A stretch of 64,000 nucleotides of DNA from Orientallactaga sibirica (GCA_036365145.1 JAEOAD010000024.1:15328501-15392500); one strand, 5' to 3'. Positions 22,045 through 33,550 are shown, numbered from the stretch's first letter. The notes: generated by a model not told the origin, from the sequence alone. Numbers and translations are program-made.

Positions 22045-22720
22045 AGTGACCCTCATAACAAATTCCATAGTGGCTGAGCTAGTTTACACTCCCACCATCA
22101 CTGGTGTATAGAAATGCTACTAATTTTTGGCATGTTGATTTCTGTATCTTGATGCTTTATTGAAAGGGTTTATGAGATCCCCCCCAAATTTTTTTTTGGT
22201 GAAGTCCATGAAGCCTTTTTAAGTACTTTAATCATGTCATCATGCAAATAGAAATAGTTTGACTTCTTTCCAAGGTTTATCCATTTTATGTTGTTTTCTT
22301 GTCTTATTGCTCAAGCCTAAACTTTAAACACTATCTTGAATAAACATGGAAATTGTGAACATCCTTTTCCTACTCCAGGAATTAGAGGAAATATTTTTTT
22401 CTTCATTTAATATAATGTTGGCCACAGCTTGTCCTAAGGAGCCTTTATTATGTTGAAATAGGTTTCATCATTCCTAGTTTCTTCAGGTTATGAGGGAGAG
22501 CTGTGGAACTTACCTGATATCTTTCTGCAACTATCAAACTGATCACATAACTTCTATCTTTGTCTTTTAAAATGTCTATTACATTTATACATTTATCACA
22601 TTTTCCTTATCCATTTGTGCATTGATAGACACTTAGGTTGTTTCCATATATTCCTATAATAAATACGACTGCAATAAACACATTAGTGTACACACCTCAT
22701 TTTTTTTTTAGAAACATGTA
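22045..22720 (-). mobile_element. Old L1 ORF2 fragments, antisense
   Basis: 'ccatagtggctgagctagtt' then 'acactcccaccatcactggt' matches the antisense L1 end region, also seen at 53.20 kb. 'cttatccatttgtgcattga' is another antisense ORF2 landmark. The order is scrambled, suggesting several nested old pieces. Confidence 0.55.
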
Positions 22721-23520
22721 TGCAATAGTAGAATGGCAGGATGATAGGGTCATTTTATTTTTCTAGATTTTAAAAATTCCAGACTGTCTGATAGCATAGT
22801 TGGAACTAATATGTAAAACATATTAAATGGGGTAACTGAAGCTTAGAAAGACAAATACCACATGTTCTTTGACCTGTGTGGAACATAGCTTCTCCCTGTT
22901 AAGTATGTGTATCCAGATGGGAGTTAATGTGGGTAAAGGCCAGAAAACTAGCAAGGGGCCCATCAGACTGTAAAATAGGCTTTAAGAGGGGGATAGGTAC
23001 ATCAGCTATCAAAGTAGGAGGGGGAATGCTGGAAATCAAAGGGTACGGTGGGGAAGAAGGAAACAAATAGATGGGGAAGTGAGTTTTTGGAGAATCAACT
23101 AAAACAAACTAGATTTTAAAATGTTATTTGGTAAGCTAGTTTTAAAAAGAAAATGAAATTTTAATCAACTGAGCATATGCTACGTGTGCATAACTGAATA
23201 CTATTGTTCACTCTATGAGAATGAAATCATATCATATATCACAGCAACCCACTTACTATAGTAAGTGAAATAACCAGGCCCATGAGGACAAATGCTGGTG
23301 ATCTCAGTCATGTGTGGAATTCAGAGGAGCTGATCTCATAGGAGAAGAGAATAAAACAATGATTACCAAGGGCTCGGAAGGGAGGAGGGAAGATGGTCCA
23401 AGGAGAGATTGATCAGTCTAAGAAGGGTACAGTTAGATAGGAGGAAGAATTCTGCTATTCTCTTACATAGTAGGATGATATGGTTAACAATATGGTTCTT
23501 GATAAATCAAAACAGCTGGA
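22721..23520 (+). mobile_element. Old L1 3' ends, sense (two pieces)
   Basis: 'agaaagacaaataccacatg' (22850s) and 'agtgaaataaccaggcccat' ... 'gattaccaagggctcggaag' (23260-23380) both fit the end of L1 ORF2 and the 3' UTR. Two separate matches to the same L1 region imply two copies in tandem. Confidence 0.55.
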
Positions 23521-23524
23521 AGTA

Positions 23525-23887
23525 GGTTGGGCAGATGACTCAGTGGGAAATGACTCAGAGGGTAAGAGTGCTTTACGCACAAGCAGAAGGACCCAAGTTT
23601 GATCCTCAGCACCCACCATAGAAAGCCAGGCATGATCACACATATGTATAACTCCAGTGCTAGGAAGGGTAGAGGCTGAAGGATCAGCCAGCCTTACTGT
23701 GAAACAGCATATACTCCAGGTTAGTGAAAGACCCTGTCTCAAGGAAATAAGGTGGAAGAGTGATACAGTGGGGCACCTGATGGGTGTCTTCCTTAGGCCT
23801 CGGCACACGTGTACAGAGTTTGCGTTATGTAATATATGCACATACATACATACATCGCATACACATACACACCCACATGTCATATAG
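23525..23887 (+). repeat. B4-type SINE
   Basis: Sense: tRNA-like head ('gtttgatcctcagcacccac'), B1-like middle ('agtgaaagaccctgtctcaa'), and a CA/CATA-rich tail at 23830-23880. Confidence 0.75.
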
Positions 23888-24440
23888 TGTTACTTTTTCT
23901 CTCAAGCACATAATAGCTAGAAGTCAAAAAGTAAAACATTTAAATTTTCTATGTACGAAGAAATGATAAATGAGGCAATTGGCAGGCTAAATATTCTCAT
24001 TGGATTATTATAGAAAATATACTTACATTAAGACAGCACACTATAACCTATAAATATGTAACTTTTAAGGACTAATTTTTTAAAAAGGAATAATGAGGAA
24101 GGGGGAGAGAGCTTTTGGTGCTGTGACCAAAGAAAATGAGGCATGAAAACTAAAGAAAATTATTGGGTCATAGTTTATGCTAAAGAAAGATTTTTTTTTT
24201 TCAGTTCTTAAACAAGAACATGAGCAGGACAAATGGAATTATGTATAATAATAAAAGGGTCATACTTGTAAAATGTCACTCACATCCATGTGAAATTATA
24301 ACTGTGAAATTTTTCAGATTAATACCTTAATGTTACATATGTATAATTATAATTAAGACTTAGGAACAAAGTTAAATATGATCTTTCTGTGGAGACACAA
24401 AAATGGAAAGGTCTTAGAAATATAAAATTATCCGTTTGAA
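23888..24440. other. Non-coding AT-rich stretch
   Basis: No recognised element. Confidence 0.35.
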
Positions 24441-24444
24441 ATTT

Positions 24445-25015
24445 GGAAGTTCATTATCCAATAAATACTTGCTGAGTCTCTTTTGTGAAAGGCATTGCTC
24501 TAGATATTGAGGGAAGGAACAGGGAATGGTGCCAAATTCATGCTGTATCGGAACTTGATTTCTAATGGGAAGACAGATAATGAACTAATCAACAGATAAA
24601 TGGGATATTAGATATTCTTCTGTGTTCTAGAGTAAACAGAGAAGGTTACTGTGAACTAAGAACACGGGAGATCCCGAGTGCTTTTGACTGATCAGGAGGC
24701 TGCTGTTTTATATAACCTTGGGAAGTCCTCAGTGTGAAGAAGGCATTTGAGCACAAGTATGAACGAAGTACAAGAGCCTGAATAGGGTGCAAAGGTCCCC
24801 AGGCTGAGGCGTGCTTGGACTAGTCATCTAATAACCGTATGGAGCTCCACGGGGCTGATATTTTGTGATTAAAAAAGAGGAAAGATGCCAAAGTCTTGCC
24901 GAACAAAAGAGCAGAGTGTAGATGGAAATCTGAGGTTTGGGGAGGGAAATGGTTTTCTATGAAGGAGATGAAAAGACACTGGAAAATTCAGAGTGGAAGA
25001 GCAATGTGATCTGGC
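24445..25015 (-). repeat. L2 fragment, antisense
   Basis: 'caataaatacttgctgagtc' ... 'aaaggcattgctctagatat' ... 'gggaagacagataatgaact' follows the antisense L2 3' end (tgccaggcactgttctaggc ...). Further on, 'agtgtgaagaaggcatttga' and 'gagcaatgtgatctggccag' fit the next L2 segment. Confidence 0.55.
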
Positions 25016-25375
25016 CAGGCCTTCCATGTGACTGCCTCTCCCCCAACTTCTTTGTGAACGTCATCGAATGCTCCACTCATTAATGAAAACAGAAATATAC
25101 AAATGTATTAACTCTTAAGGCATTTTTTTTCTGCCAAATTTGGGACATATTTAATTGATTGCAGAATTTCTAGTGTATTCTCTAAGTAGTGGTGATTTGT
25201 TTTCTGTTTATATAGCAATTATCATCAGAAGCAAATGGGTCTTGTTTTATCTACATCTCTGAATATTCTCTTTCTTTTAAATAATGTACCCCAAATTTAA
25301 CTCTTAGTAAGTTCAATTTTGAAAAGAAATAGTATAGCCAGTTTTGATATGAATTTTCAGTAGGTATGTGTGTTA
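25016..25375. other. Non-coding AT-rich stretch
   Basis: No recognised element. Confidence 0.3.
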
Positions 25376-25377
25376 CA

Positions 25378-25748
25378 GTCAGCTCCACATTGCTGGGATG
25401 AACATCCACGCAGACTCTGTTTATGGGAGGGATGAGTTTTTTTCAGCTTGAAAATCCAAGGGAAATTCCATGAATGGTGGAAGGAGTCGGCTCTCTTTCA
25501 TAGATCCAAGAAGAGTAAAACCACCAGACAGCCAACACCACAAGAAAAATGAACCATCAGAGCTCAAACTAATCTATCCATAATTTTGGGCTAGAATTCA
25601 GATCTGCCCCCAAACCCACCTTAGTGCTGGACCCCAGATCCACTCCCAGTGAAACCTCCTCCAGACAGGTGGCTGGAGACTCAAGTTACAAATTTAATTT
25701 TAATGAAACACCTGAGTCTATGGGGCCATACATTTATACTATCGCATT
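25378..25748 (-). mobile_element. MaLR-type LTR, antisense
   Basis: Reverse complement runs from 'tggccccatagactcaggtg' through 'ttggatctatgaaagagagc' to 'catcccagcaatgtggagct'. The segment order matches the copy at 11.6 kb, but it is a different, older copy. Terminal cagcaatg...gactgtaac is typical of MaLR LTR 3' ends. Confidence 0.65.
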
Positions 25749-26198
25749 CAAATTACCAGAGTGTACTAAGTAGTAGAATTAAGAAACCATACAGTAGAAG
25801 TCTTATTTTCTACTTATTTTATTTTTGATGTTCAAGTGTGATTGAGCAAAGGAAGTTCCTATAGCCACTTCAAACCCTGTCTCTACCTCTTTTTCTTCCT
25901 TTCTCACCATTCAGGAGAAGTGAAAGACAAAGAGAAGAAGAAAGAGGAAGAGAAGCTATAAGAACTTCAGAAAGAAATGGACAGATATAGAAAAGGTCTC
26001 TCACTTCTCCTTTTCCCAGCCTTGAAGGTGTAAAAGCTGAGTTCCTACATGCAAAAAGTGTCCCTCATTGAAAAAAAAATTAGGAAAGGAAATTACATTT
26101 GATCCAGTGAGAGGAGCATAACATCAATCATTTAAAATTAGAAATCAGTTCAGATAATTAAATGAAGAAGATGATATAACAATTAAGATAAACATTTA
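25749..26198. other. Non-coding stretch, no element recognised
   Basis: It contains a purine-rich patch (25900-25990, GAAG-rich) and no recognised repeat. Confidence 0.3.
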
Positions 26199-26199
26199 T

Positions 26200-26415
26200 T
26201 GGGCTGGAGATATGGCTTAGCAGTTGAGTGCTTGCCTGTGAAGCCTTAAGACCTTGGTTCAAGGTTTGATTCCCCAGCACCCATGTAAGCCACATACACA
26301 AGTTGGTACACATGCCTGGAGTTTGTTTGCAGTGGCTGGAGGCCCTGGTGCTCCCATTCTCTCTCTCTATCTGCCTCTTTCTCTCTCTGTCTCTGTCAAA
26401 TAAATAAAATTATTT
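26200..26415 (+). repeat. ID-like SINE
   Basis: Sense full-length: head 'gggctggagatatggcttag', duplicated 'ggttcaaggtttgattcccc' (a short form of the B-box insertion), CT-rich part and AAATAAAT tail. Confidence 0.9.
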
Positions 26416-26466
26416 TGGAATGAAAGGAAACATTTGGAGAGGAAAGTAATAAAAATTTGTTATCTT

Positions 26467-26626
26467 AGCCGGGCATGGTGGTACACGCCTTTAATCCCAG
26501 CACTCTGGAGGCAGAAGTAGGAAGATTACTGTGAGTTCAAGGTCACCCTGAGACAACAGAGTGAATTCCAGGTCAGCCTGGGCCAGAGTGAGACCCTTCA
26601 AAAAAAAAAAAAAAAAAAAAAAAAAA
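26467..26626 (+). repeat. B1 SINE with long poly-A
   Basis: Sense: 'gccgggcatggtggtacacg' to 'gagtgagacccttc', followed by an A run of about 27 (26600-26626), so probably a young insertion. Confidence 0.93.
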
Positions 26627-26811
26627 TTGTTATCTTTTACCCTAAAGAAATATTTTTTCTTCAAATATCTATTGACTTTCCTAACAGGCACATCTATTTC
26701 TGTATTTTAGGGATTATTCTTGTTTGCTGGCCTGTGACTTTCTTTGGATATACATAGTTGGCATCATACAGTTCATAATGGCATGTATAAAAGGGAGGAT
26801 TTTAGATTTTA

Positions 26812-27020
26812 TTTTATTATTTTTAAAAATTTATTTATTTATTAGAGACGGAGGGGGAGAGAGAGAGAGAATGGGCATGCCAGGGTCTCCAACGACTGCA
26901 AGCAAACTCCCGATGCATGTGCCACCATGTGCATCTGGCTTACATGGGATCTGGAGAATCGAACCTGGGTCCTTAGGCTTCACAGGCAAGCATCTTAACT
27001 GCTAAGCCATCTCTACAGCC
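26812..27020 (-). repeat. ID-like SINE
   Basis: Antisense: 'gatgcatgtgccaccatgtg', 'ggagaatcgaacctgggtcc', ending 'gccatctctacagccc'. Confidence 0.9.
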
Positions 27021-27410
27021 CAAAAGTAAGGCTTTTAAATGTACTCTCCAAGGTCTTAAGTTCAAAAGGTAGTGAGAAATAAGCACAAATGTGAAATTCA
27101 TGTATAAGGGGAAGGAGGTAGATACGGATGGGTGTGACTGTGTTCATTTCTCTTGGCGGCTCTCCCTGAGGTGGCTTCGTTTCAGAGGGAAGGCCTCTTT
27201 CTTTCCTCGTGCCTCTGCTTTGTAAATTGGTCATTGCAAGTATGAGGAGTGGACGACATTATTTCCATGTCTAGACCTCATCTCCCATATCTAGTCTCCT
27301 CAAACTCATCCTTGTAGCTTAAGATTCTTTTCTATGTTTCAATAATAATATTTAAGAAAATTAAATTGAAAATAGCTAACAGTCGTGCTCAATAAAGCAG
27401 TGTAGGTTGT
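27021..27410. other. Non-coding stretch, no element recognised
   Basis: No recognised repeat or coding signal. Confidence 0.3.
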
Positions 27411-27412
27411 AG

Positions 27413-27695
27413 GGCGAGGGAGATGGCTCAGTCCTTAAGAGTATTTGTTGCTGAAGCATGAAGATCTTTGGGGCTGTAGACACCAAAGTTCAACTTCCCA
27501 GACCTCACATAGAAATCTAGGCATGGCCACTCAGGTCAGTAAGTCCACTGTGGGGTGGGGAGGTGGAGACCTGAGATTTGAGAGAGACCCTGTGTCAAGG
27601 GAGTATCCAGATGAGCCTTGAGAGAAGGACTCATGTGTGCACTTGTAAACACATGTGCACACCTCACACATCATGCATACCACGTCACACATGTG

Positions 27696-27737
<42 letters not shown>

Positions 27738-27745
27738 GACACACA
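27413..27745 (+). repeat. B4-type SINE with (CA)n tail
   Basis: Sense: head 'gggagatggctcagtcctta', middle 'gagagaccctgtgtcaaggg', and a CA-rich tail that includes a pure (CA)n at 27699-27734. Confidence 0.7.
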
Positions 27746-27845
27746 CACATGCATGCAAATTTTAGAATTAGCTCTAGAAACAGGTATAAAAAAGTAAATT
27801 GGCTTCTGGCATGAAAATGAGAAAATTAAGAACTCCTTGAGACTT

Positions 27846-27992
27846 TTTTTTTCAAGGTAGGGTCTCACTCTAGCCTAGGCTGTTTTGGAATTCACTGGAA
27901 TTCATTCTCAGGCTGGCCTCGAACTCATGGCAATCCTCCTTCCTCTGCTTCTGGAGTGCTGGGATTAAAGACTCATGCTATTCCTCCTGGCC
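27846..27992 (-). repeat. B1 SINE, diverged
   Basis: Antisense: 'caaggtagggtctcactcta', a local duplication of 'ggaattcact', ending 'ctcctggcc'. Confidence 0.85.
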
Positions 27993-28174
27993 TGCTCCTT
28001 GAGTCTTATTATCACTGCTTCTTCCTACAGTTACTGTTCCGTGTTCACATTAACAAATCGTGAACTGCCTGGGACACCCTTGGGCTTAGCACCATGATTC
28101 AGGTTCCTTGATGAGAAAATTGGCATCAGGTTTTGTATGTCACAGATGCTCTGTTGCTTTTCTGAGTGACTAGT

Positions 28175-28917
28175 TTTCTTTAGTGTGTGTATGTGTATAG
28201 TATGCGTGTGTATGTCTATAGTACGCATGTGTATGTGTGTGTTCTAATGCATGGGGTGCACCTGTGTATGTGAGTGCACATGCACCTGCGTGCACGTGCA
28301 CACACAGACCAGAGATAGATGTCAGGTGTCTTTTTCAATCTCTTTTCACTTTATTTACTCAGACAGGCTCTCTCGCTGGACCCAGAACTCACCAATCCTG
28401 CTAGACACGGTGGCCATCAGATTGTTGCAGTCAGGTTCGCATTGTTGGCAGAAGACACCCGACCAAGACCAGCTTGTGGGAAATAAGGGTTGATTTTGGC
28501 TTACAGACTCAAGAGGAAGCTCCATGATGGCAGGGGAAACAGGAGCATGAGCAGAGAGTGGACGTTACTTCCTGGCCAACATCAGGTGGACAACAGCAAC
28601 AGGAGAATGTACCAAACACTGGCAAGAGGAAGCTGGCTATAACATCCATAAGCCCGCCCCCAACAATACACTGCCTTCAGGAGGCTTGAATTCCCAAATT
28701 GCCTTCAGCTGGTGACCTAGCATTCAGAACACCTAAGTTTATTGGGACACCTGAATCAAACCAATCCACAAGTCCTGGGAATTCTCCTGTCTCTGCCTCC
28801 CCAGCACCAGAATTGTAGATATACATTATACCTGGCATTGTTTTTTACATAGGTACTTTGGGACTGAACTTAAGTTTTTATGTTTATTTGGCAAGCTAAC
28901 TCTCTCCCCAGCCCATG
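28175..28917 (-). repeat. B4-type SINE, split by a MaLR LTR
   Basis: The left block (28175-28422) is the antisense GT-rich tail and part of the middle ('agacaggctctctcgctgga'). The right block (28771-28917) carries the rest ('tctcctgtctctgcctcccc') and the head ('ctaactctctccccagccc'). The two blocks are collinear around the LTR. Confidence 0.6.
28423..28770 (-). mobile_element. MaLR (MT-like) LTR inserted in B4
   Basis: Reverse complement begins 'tgtggattggtttgattcag', has 'gaatgctaggtcaccagctg' and 'agcccgcccccaacaata' (as read on +), and ends 'gcgaacctgactgcaaca'. It starts TG and ends CA. The flanks do not give a clean 5-bp duplication. Confidence 0.8.
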
Positions 28918-29017
28918 TGGCTTCTTAATCTACACTGTTCAAGTTATGTTTAAAAAAAAAGAAAGAAAGAAATATCTTCCTGACTCCCCTAACTTTTATT
29001 TACATATTTAGTTAGTT

Positions 29018-29163
29018 TTTGGTTTTTTGAGGTAGGGTCTCACTCTAGCCCAAGCTGACCTGGAATTCACTCTGTAGTCTCAGGGTGACCTTGAACCCAC
29101 AGTGAGCCTCCTACCTTTGCCACCCAAGTGCTGGGATTAAAGGTGTGTGGCACCACGCCCGGC
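29018..29163 (-). repeat. B1 SINE
   Basis: Antisense: 'gaggtagggtctcactctag' to 'gtgtgtggcaccacgcccgg'. Confidence 0.92.
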
Positions 29164-30168
29164 CCTTCCTCTAATTTTTATTTAGTTATTTTTGTAGGAT
29201 TCTTAATGAAGAACATTGCTAGAAGCCTGTCTATAGATCTCATATCTCATAAATCAGACGCGATTACATTTGCAATTAACAATGTGAACCCAGAAGGCCT
29301 CCTAAATGTAAATCTTTTTCCTGAGCACTGTAGCATAAAGGCCATCCAAAATAAGGCAGCGCCATAATTCCCATGATGACAGTTCCCACTCCAAACTGTG
29401 TTCCTGTTTCCTTCGAATGCCGAGAGTTCTTCCCATATTGTCATATCTTCAGATAACAGTCACAGGGAGACTGAATGTGATTTTAAACGAACTTTTACAT
29501 GCCTCCCTATTCTCTTCTTGGATTTTATTGTTTTTACCGGCAAGTGATGAAAGGTTATTCCCTGGAAGATTTAGCCAGTGAAAATGCGGCATAAAACCCT
29601 GAAGTCCTGCTGTCAGACATATAAAGAGCAAAGAAAAAAAATGGGAAAAATGTCCCATCGGGGCTGCAGCTTTTTAGACTGTGCAGGAATGATGTCATTT
29701 GTTTTCACAAACCCCAGTTTAAATTTGTTCCTGCCTTTCAAAAACTGCAGTGGGAGCATGTGTGGAGACTTCTGCATACCATATTTCAGGATGTTCCAGC
29801 GCTGGCTGCATCAAAATTTAACCAATCGCAGGCTGTAACCTTACCCTCCGGCGTCCATTTGTTTCCCCCTACCTGAAGCAAGAGTGTGCTGCTGGTGTGA
29901 GGGGACCGCCCAGCGCCTTCAGGCCCCCTCCACCCTTGTTCTAACTGTAGAACTATGGCTGCAAATTTCCCGTGGCTTAAAGGAGAACCATGCCAGGACA
30001 AAGACTGACTTCTGGCCAACCTCACACAGCCGTGTCACTGACACCTAACGTCTAAGAAAAGGTATATCTGTAAAAAATGGTTTAGTTTGATTAGCCTTAA
30101 ATTAAATTGTAGTCTATTGGTCTGGCAGCCCCTGTGTAATATTGCAACCACCCTACAAAGCAATCAAG
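29164..30168. other. Repeat-free stretch, possible conserved non-coding DNA
   Basis: About 1 kb without recognisable repeats. Short open frames (29578-29838 sense, 29786-30025 antisense) lack domains. GC content rises around 29820-29960. Confidence 0.35.
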
Positions 30169-30170
30169 CA

Positions 30171-30306
30171 AGCCTGGCGTGGTGGTACACGCCTTTAATC
30201 TCAGCATTGTGGAGGCAGAGGAAGGAGTTTTGAGGCCACCTTGAGACTACACAGTGAATTCCAGGTCAGCCTGAGCTAGAGTGAGACCCTACCTCAGAAA
30301 AAAAAC
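30171..30306 (+). repeat. B1 SINE
   Basis: Sense: 'gcctggcgtggtggtacacg' to 'gtgagaccctacctcagaaa', then an A/C-rich tail to about 30345. Confidence 0.9.
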
Positions 30307-30640
30307 CCCAAAACGGAAACAAACAAACAACAACAAAAAAGCAAGCAAGCAGATATCTTGGGCTGCTAGATCATTGTAGCAGAAGCTGGACTTCCAAATT
30401 CCATTGTGACAGTTATCTTTTACAAAGCAAACCCATTTCTGTGTGTATATTCAGTGACTGGAAAATAAGTGATGTGGTAGGAATATCAGTTCACTTACAA
30501 AATCAGTGGGTTAGGTACAAAGTGAACAATGAAGTGCCAGGGAGCCCATTACATCACTGTGCCCTAGTTCTTGCACTCCAGAAAGAGATCCAGAATATTG
30601 ACAATAGAATAGAATCAGTGTGGGTTGTCTGGCTTGGAGA

Positions 30641-30783
30641 AGCAGAAATTGAACTCTAGTTAACATCATATTAAAATCTTATGAGGTCATGCCAGAAAGC
30701 ACTATGGGAGCTGTTGGAAGACAATGGCCACCAACAACATGATAAGATTTTAATATGACGTTAGCTAGAGTTCAGTTTCTGTC
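30641..30783. repeat. Near-perfect inverted repeat (hairpin)
   Basis: The left arm (30643-30682) and right arm (30742-30781) are reverse complements over 40 bp with three differences, all transitions. The spacer is 59 bp. As RNA the arms would pair with two G-U wobbles and one mismatch. It sits at the 5' edge of an L1 3' UTR copy, so an L1 integration rearrangement is one explanation. Confidence 0.85.
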
Positions 30784-31557
30784 CAGCTGTTCAAGAAGTA
30801 CACACTTGTGCAATAGTGGCACACAGCCTCTATGGGAAACCAACTGTTCTTTGACTAGACATGAGGCCCACGCAGTGGGAGAAATCTCACACCTGGTCCT
30901 GGAAACCAGGTCAGATTCCCATCGTCAGGAAACTGATACTTAAGAGAGAAGCCCCCACTGCTCTCTGGAGAAGAAGAGTGGGTTTGCACTCCAAAAATCC
31001 CTCAAATAACTTTGCTTACACCCTTTAGCCCAATCTGTTCTCTCTTGGGTGGAGGATCTGCTTTATTTTACAGATGGAATGGAGGAGAGCCAAGATCCAT
31101 CCATAAGATAAGAAGATAGCTGACTGCCCACAATGAGCTTTGCCACCTCTTCCACATCTGCCACGGCCCAGGAGAACGAGCAGTGGAAGTGGCGCCATCA
31201 ACGTGGCTCTCCCTGCTAACCTGACAACCATGTTCAGGGTGATGGTGGCAGACACGGTGATCAATCAAAACCTATCAAATCAGAAATCCAGATGCTACAA
31301 AGAAATCCACACTCAATTAGACAGCCAACAGGCCAGCCATGGCTCAGAGAACATTGTGGAAGAGAGGCAGTAAGACCCTGAGGCAAAGTTCCCCGCCCCA
31401 CCCCACCCCCACTATGCCATGGAGACTGACTGAGGCCTTCATGACCCCATGGTAAATCCCATAACCCCACTGAGGAGGGCCCAGGGAAATGGGACCAGGA
31501 AAGAGGGGATAAAAGAGTATAATCTGTTTATATATTAAAAAGCTACAAGGCAACTCA
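30784..31557 (+). mobile_element. L1 3' UTR copy, 5'-truncated
   Basis: It contains 'ccactgaggagggcccaggg' and 'gggataaaagagtataatct', ending in 'tatattaaaaa'. It shares the terminal G-rich block with the copy at 2.94-3.91 kb, and 'aaccaactgttctttgacta' compares with 'aaccaactgctcttgatttg' there. Short frames on both strands are not genes. Confidence 0.6.
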
Positions 31558-31578
31558 GAGAATTAAAAGAAGGCTGAA

Positions 31579-31788
31579 GGGCTGGAGGGATGGCTTAGTG
31601 GTTAAGGTGTTTGTCTACAAAGCCAAAGGACTCAGGTTTGATTCCCCAGGACCCACTTTAGCCAGATGCACAAGGGGGCACATGTGCCTGGAGTTTGTTT
31701 GCAGTGGCTGGAGGCCTTGACATGCCCATTCTCTCTCTCTCCCTCTCTGTCAAATAAAAAAATAAAAATGAAATATTTTTAAAAAGAA
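31579..31788 (+). repeat. ID-like SINE
   Basis: Sense full-length: head 'gggctggagggatggcttag', 'tttgattccccaggacccac', tail 'aaataaaaaaataaaaatg'. Confidence 0.92.
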
Positions 31789-31799
31789 GGCTGAAAACA

Positions 31800-32150
31800 A
31801 CTTGACTTACAGGTGACAGGGGCCATGCTTTTGTTGTGACTCAGTGACTGACACTGTCAGTCACCACTGATAGATGGCATAGCCCTAGCTTCCCTGTTGA
31901 CTCTCTTTGCAACAGCCCACTCAAGGAGCCCAGTGTCCCAATGATTCAGTGGTCACATGCCGGTGCCTAAGCTTACATAGGCAATTTTCAATTTATCAAC
32001 TCAGAGACACTGGGTCCAGGGCGAGGAGAAACTATTCCACTGGAGAGAGTGCTGCTTCTAAATACAACAGGAGGAATGGGGGCTATTTGTTCTGTATAAT
32101 CCTCTTCACCGCTAGGGGGTCTGAATACCATAATCTTCTTACCATCAGGG
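31800..32150. other. Non-coding stretch, no element recognised
   Basis: No repeat or domain. The 96-codon sense frame 31907-32197 is unsupported. Confidence 0.3.
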
Positions 32151-32154
32151 TTCC

Positions 32155-32250
32155 TGCTTTATATCATATATGCACATTTCCCATCTTGGGGCATTGAACC
32201 CAGGCTTTCTTATGCATGCTGGGGAAAAACTGGACCTCTGAGTTACATCT
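32155..32250 (-). repeat. B3-like SINE head fragment
   Basis: 'gcattgaacccaggctttct' followed by 'ctgagttacatcttgacctc' resembles the antisense tRNA-derived head of a rodent B3-type SINE. Confidence 0.4.
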
Positions 32251-32257
32251 TGACCTC

Positions 32258-32482
32258 TTTTTTTTTTTTTTTTTTTAAAAAAAATATTATTTATTTATTT
32301 ATTTATTTAAGACAGACAGTGAGAGTGAGAATGGGCGCGCCAGGGCCTCCAGCCACTGCAAACGATTTCCAGATGCATGCACCACCATGTGCATCCAGCT
32401 TTATGTGGGACCTGGAGAATCAAACTGGGGTCCTTAGGCTTTGCAGGCATGCACCTTAACTGCTAAGCCATTTCTCAAGCCC
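32258..32482 (-). repeat. ID-like SINE
   Basis: Antisense: poly-T/A tail, (TTTA)n, 'gatgcatgcaccaccatgtg', ending 'gccatttctcaagccc'. Confidence 0.9.
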
Positions 32483-32514
32483 TGTGGCCTCTTACTTTTT
32501 ATTTAATTGTTATT

Positions 32515-32590
32515 ATTATTTTATGTTTTGAGACAGGGTCCCCACTAAGCTGCGCAGGCTGCCCTTGAACTTTTGATCTTTCTGTGTCCC
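32515..32590 (-). repeat. Degenerate B1-like fragment
   Basis: 'ttttgagacagggtccccac' and 'caggctgcccttgaactttt' match the antisense left part of an old B1. Confidence 0.4.
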
Positions 32591-32740
32591 TTGTTTGGGC
32601 TCATTTATCTCTTTATCCATTTGGATAGAATGCAAAGATAGTCGTGCTAGGGCTATGCTTAGAAATAAAGAATGACACTAGGAAAAGCAAAATAAAAGGA
32701 CTTAGTTATATCCCCATGTAAATGAAGTGACAAGCATATG
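32591..32740 (+). repeat. Unclassified repeat, arm A
   Basis: It carries 'gtttgggctcatttatctct', 'ttatccatttggatagaatg' and 'actaggaaaagcaaaataaa'. A diverged reverse-complement copy lies at 33391-33500 plus 33751-33798. I do not recognise the family. Confidence 0.6.
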
Positions 32741-32921
32741 CCATGACACAAGGAACATATGTGTAACCTGGTGATGCTTACTCAGTTGCAAAGGTCAAAT
32801 GCATGCTTGACAATGAACAGAAGTGATAATGATAATTTCATGGGAACAAGAGGCATGAACATGGACCATCCATCCTTACTTAATATGGACAATGGTGGAG
32901 TCAAACTTCCTTTTCTTTTTA

Positions 32922-33134
32922 AAAAAATATATCTTATTTTATTTATTTATTTGAGAGAAAGAGGCAGAGAGAGGGGAGGAGAAAATAGGTGTGCCAGGGC
33001 ATCCAGCCACTTCAAATGAACTCCAGATGTATGTACCCTTGTGCATCTGGCTTACGTGGGTCCTGGAGAATCAAACCAGGATCCTTTGTCTTTACAGGCA
33101 AACACCTTAAGTGCTAAGCCATCTCTCCAGCCCC
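32922..33134 (-). repeat. ID-like SINE
   Basis: Antisense: 'ggagaatcaaaccaggatcc', ending 'gccatctctccagcccc'. Confidence 0.9.
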
Positions 33135-33390
33135 ACACTTCCTTTTTCATATTTCTGCTTTCCTGGGCTTCAACAACACCTGTCCTATTTTCATCATTCA
33201 AGGAAAACTAAAAGTTCTTTGATGAAACAAATGGTGTCATCTGCTTGTTGATATTCTTAGCACCTCTTCTTTGTTAGACACAGGTGGCAGGTGCCCCATG
33301 GACCTTTGCTATGGAATTATAATCCAAGGTTGTTATTCTATTTGTAGGTTTCCTCTTCTAATTTCTCACAACCACATATCTAGGTATCAG

Positions 33391-33550
33391 GGGTGTATGC
33401 TATTCCCAATTCACATGGTTGGAATATAGTTAAGCCTTTGTATTTTTCTTTTCCTAGTACCAATCTTTTTTCCTAAGGATAGCCTAGCATGACTACCTTT
33501 TATTTTTAAATTTTTATTTATTTGTTTACTTTAGAGAGAGAGAGAAGGAG

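Noticed and set aside
23455..23883. 142-codon minus-strand frame
   Set aside because: It is antisense to a B4 SINE and its CA-rich tail; the Cys/Val-rich N-terminus is translated microsatellite.
29164..30168. Possible promoter around 29.5-29.9 kb
   Set aside because: It contains a TATAAAG-like string and moderate GC content, but no CpG island, initiator or downstream exon could be supported.
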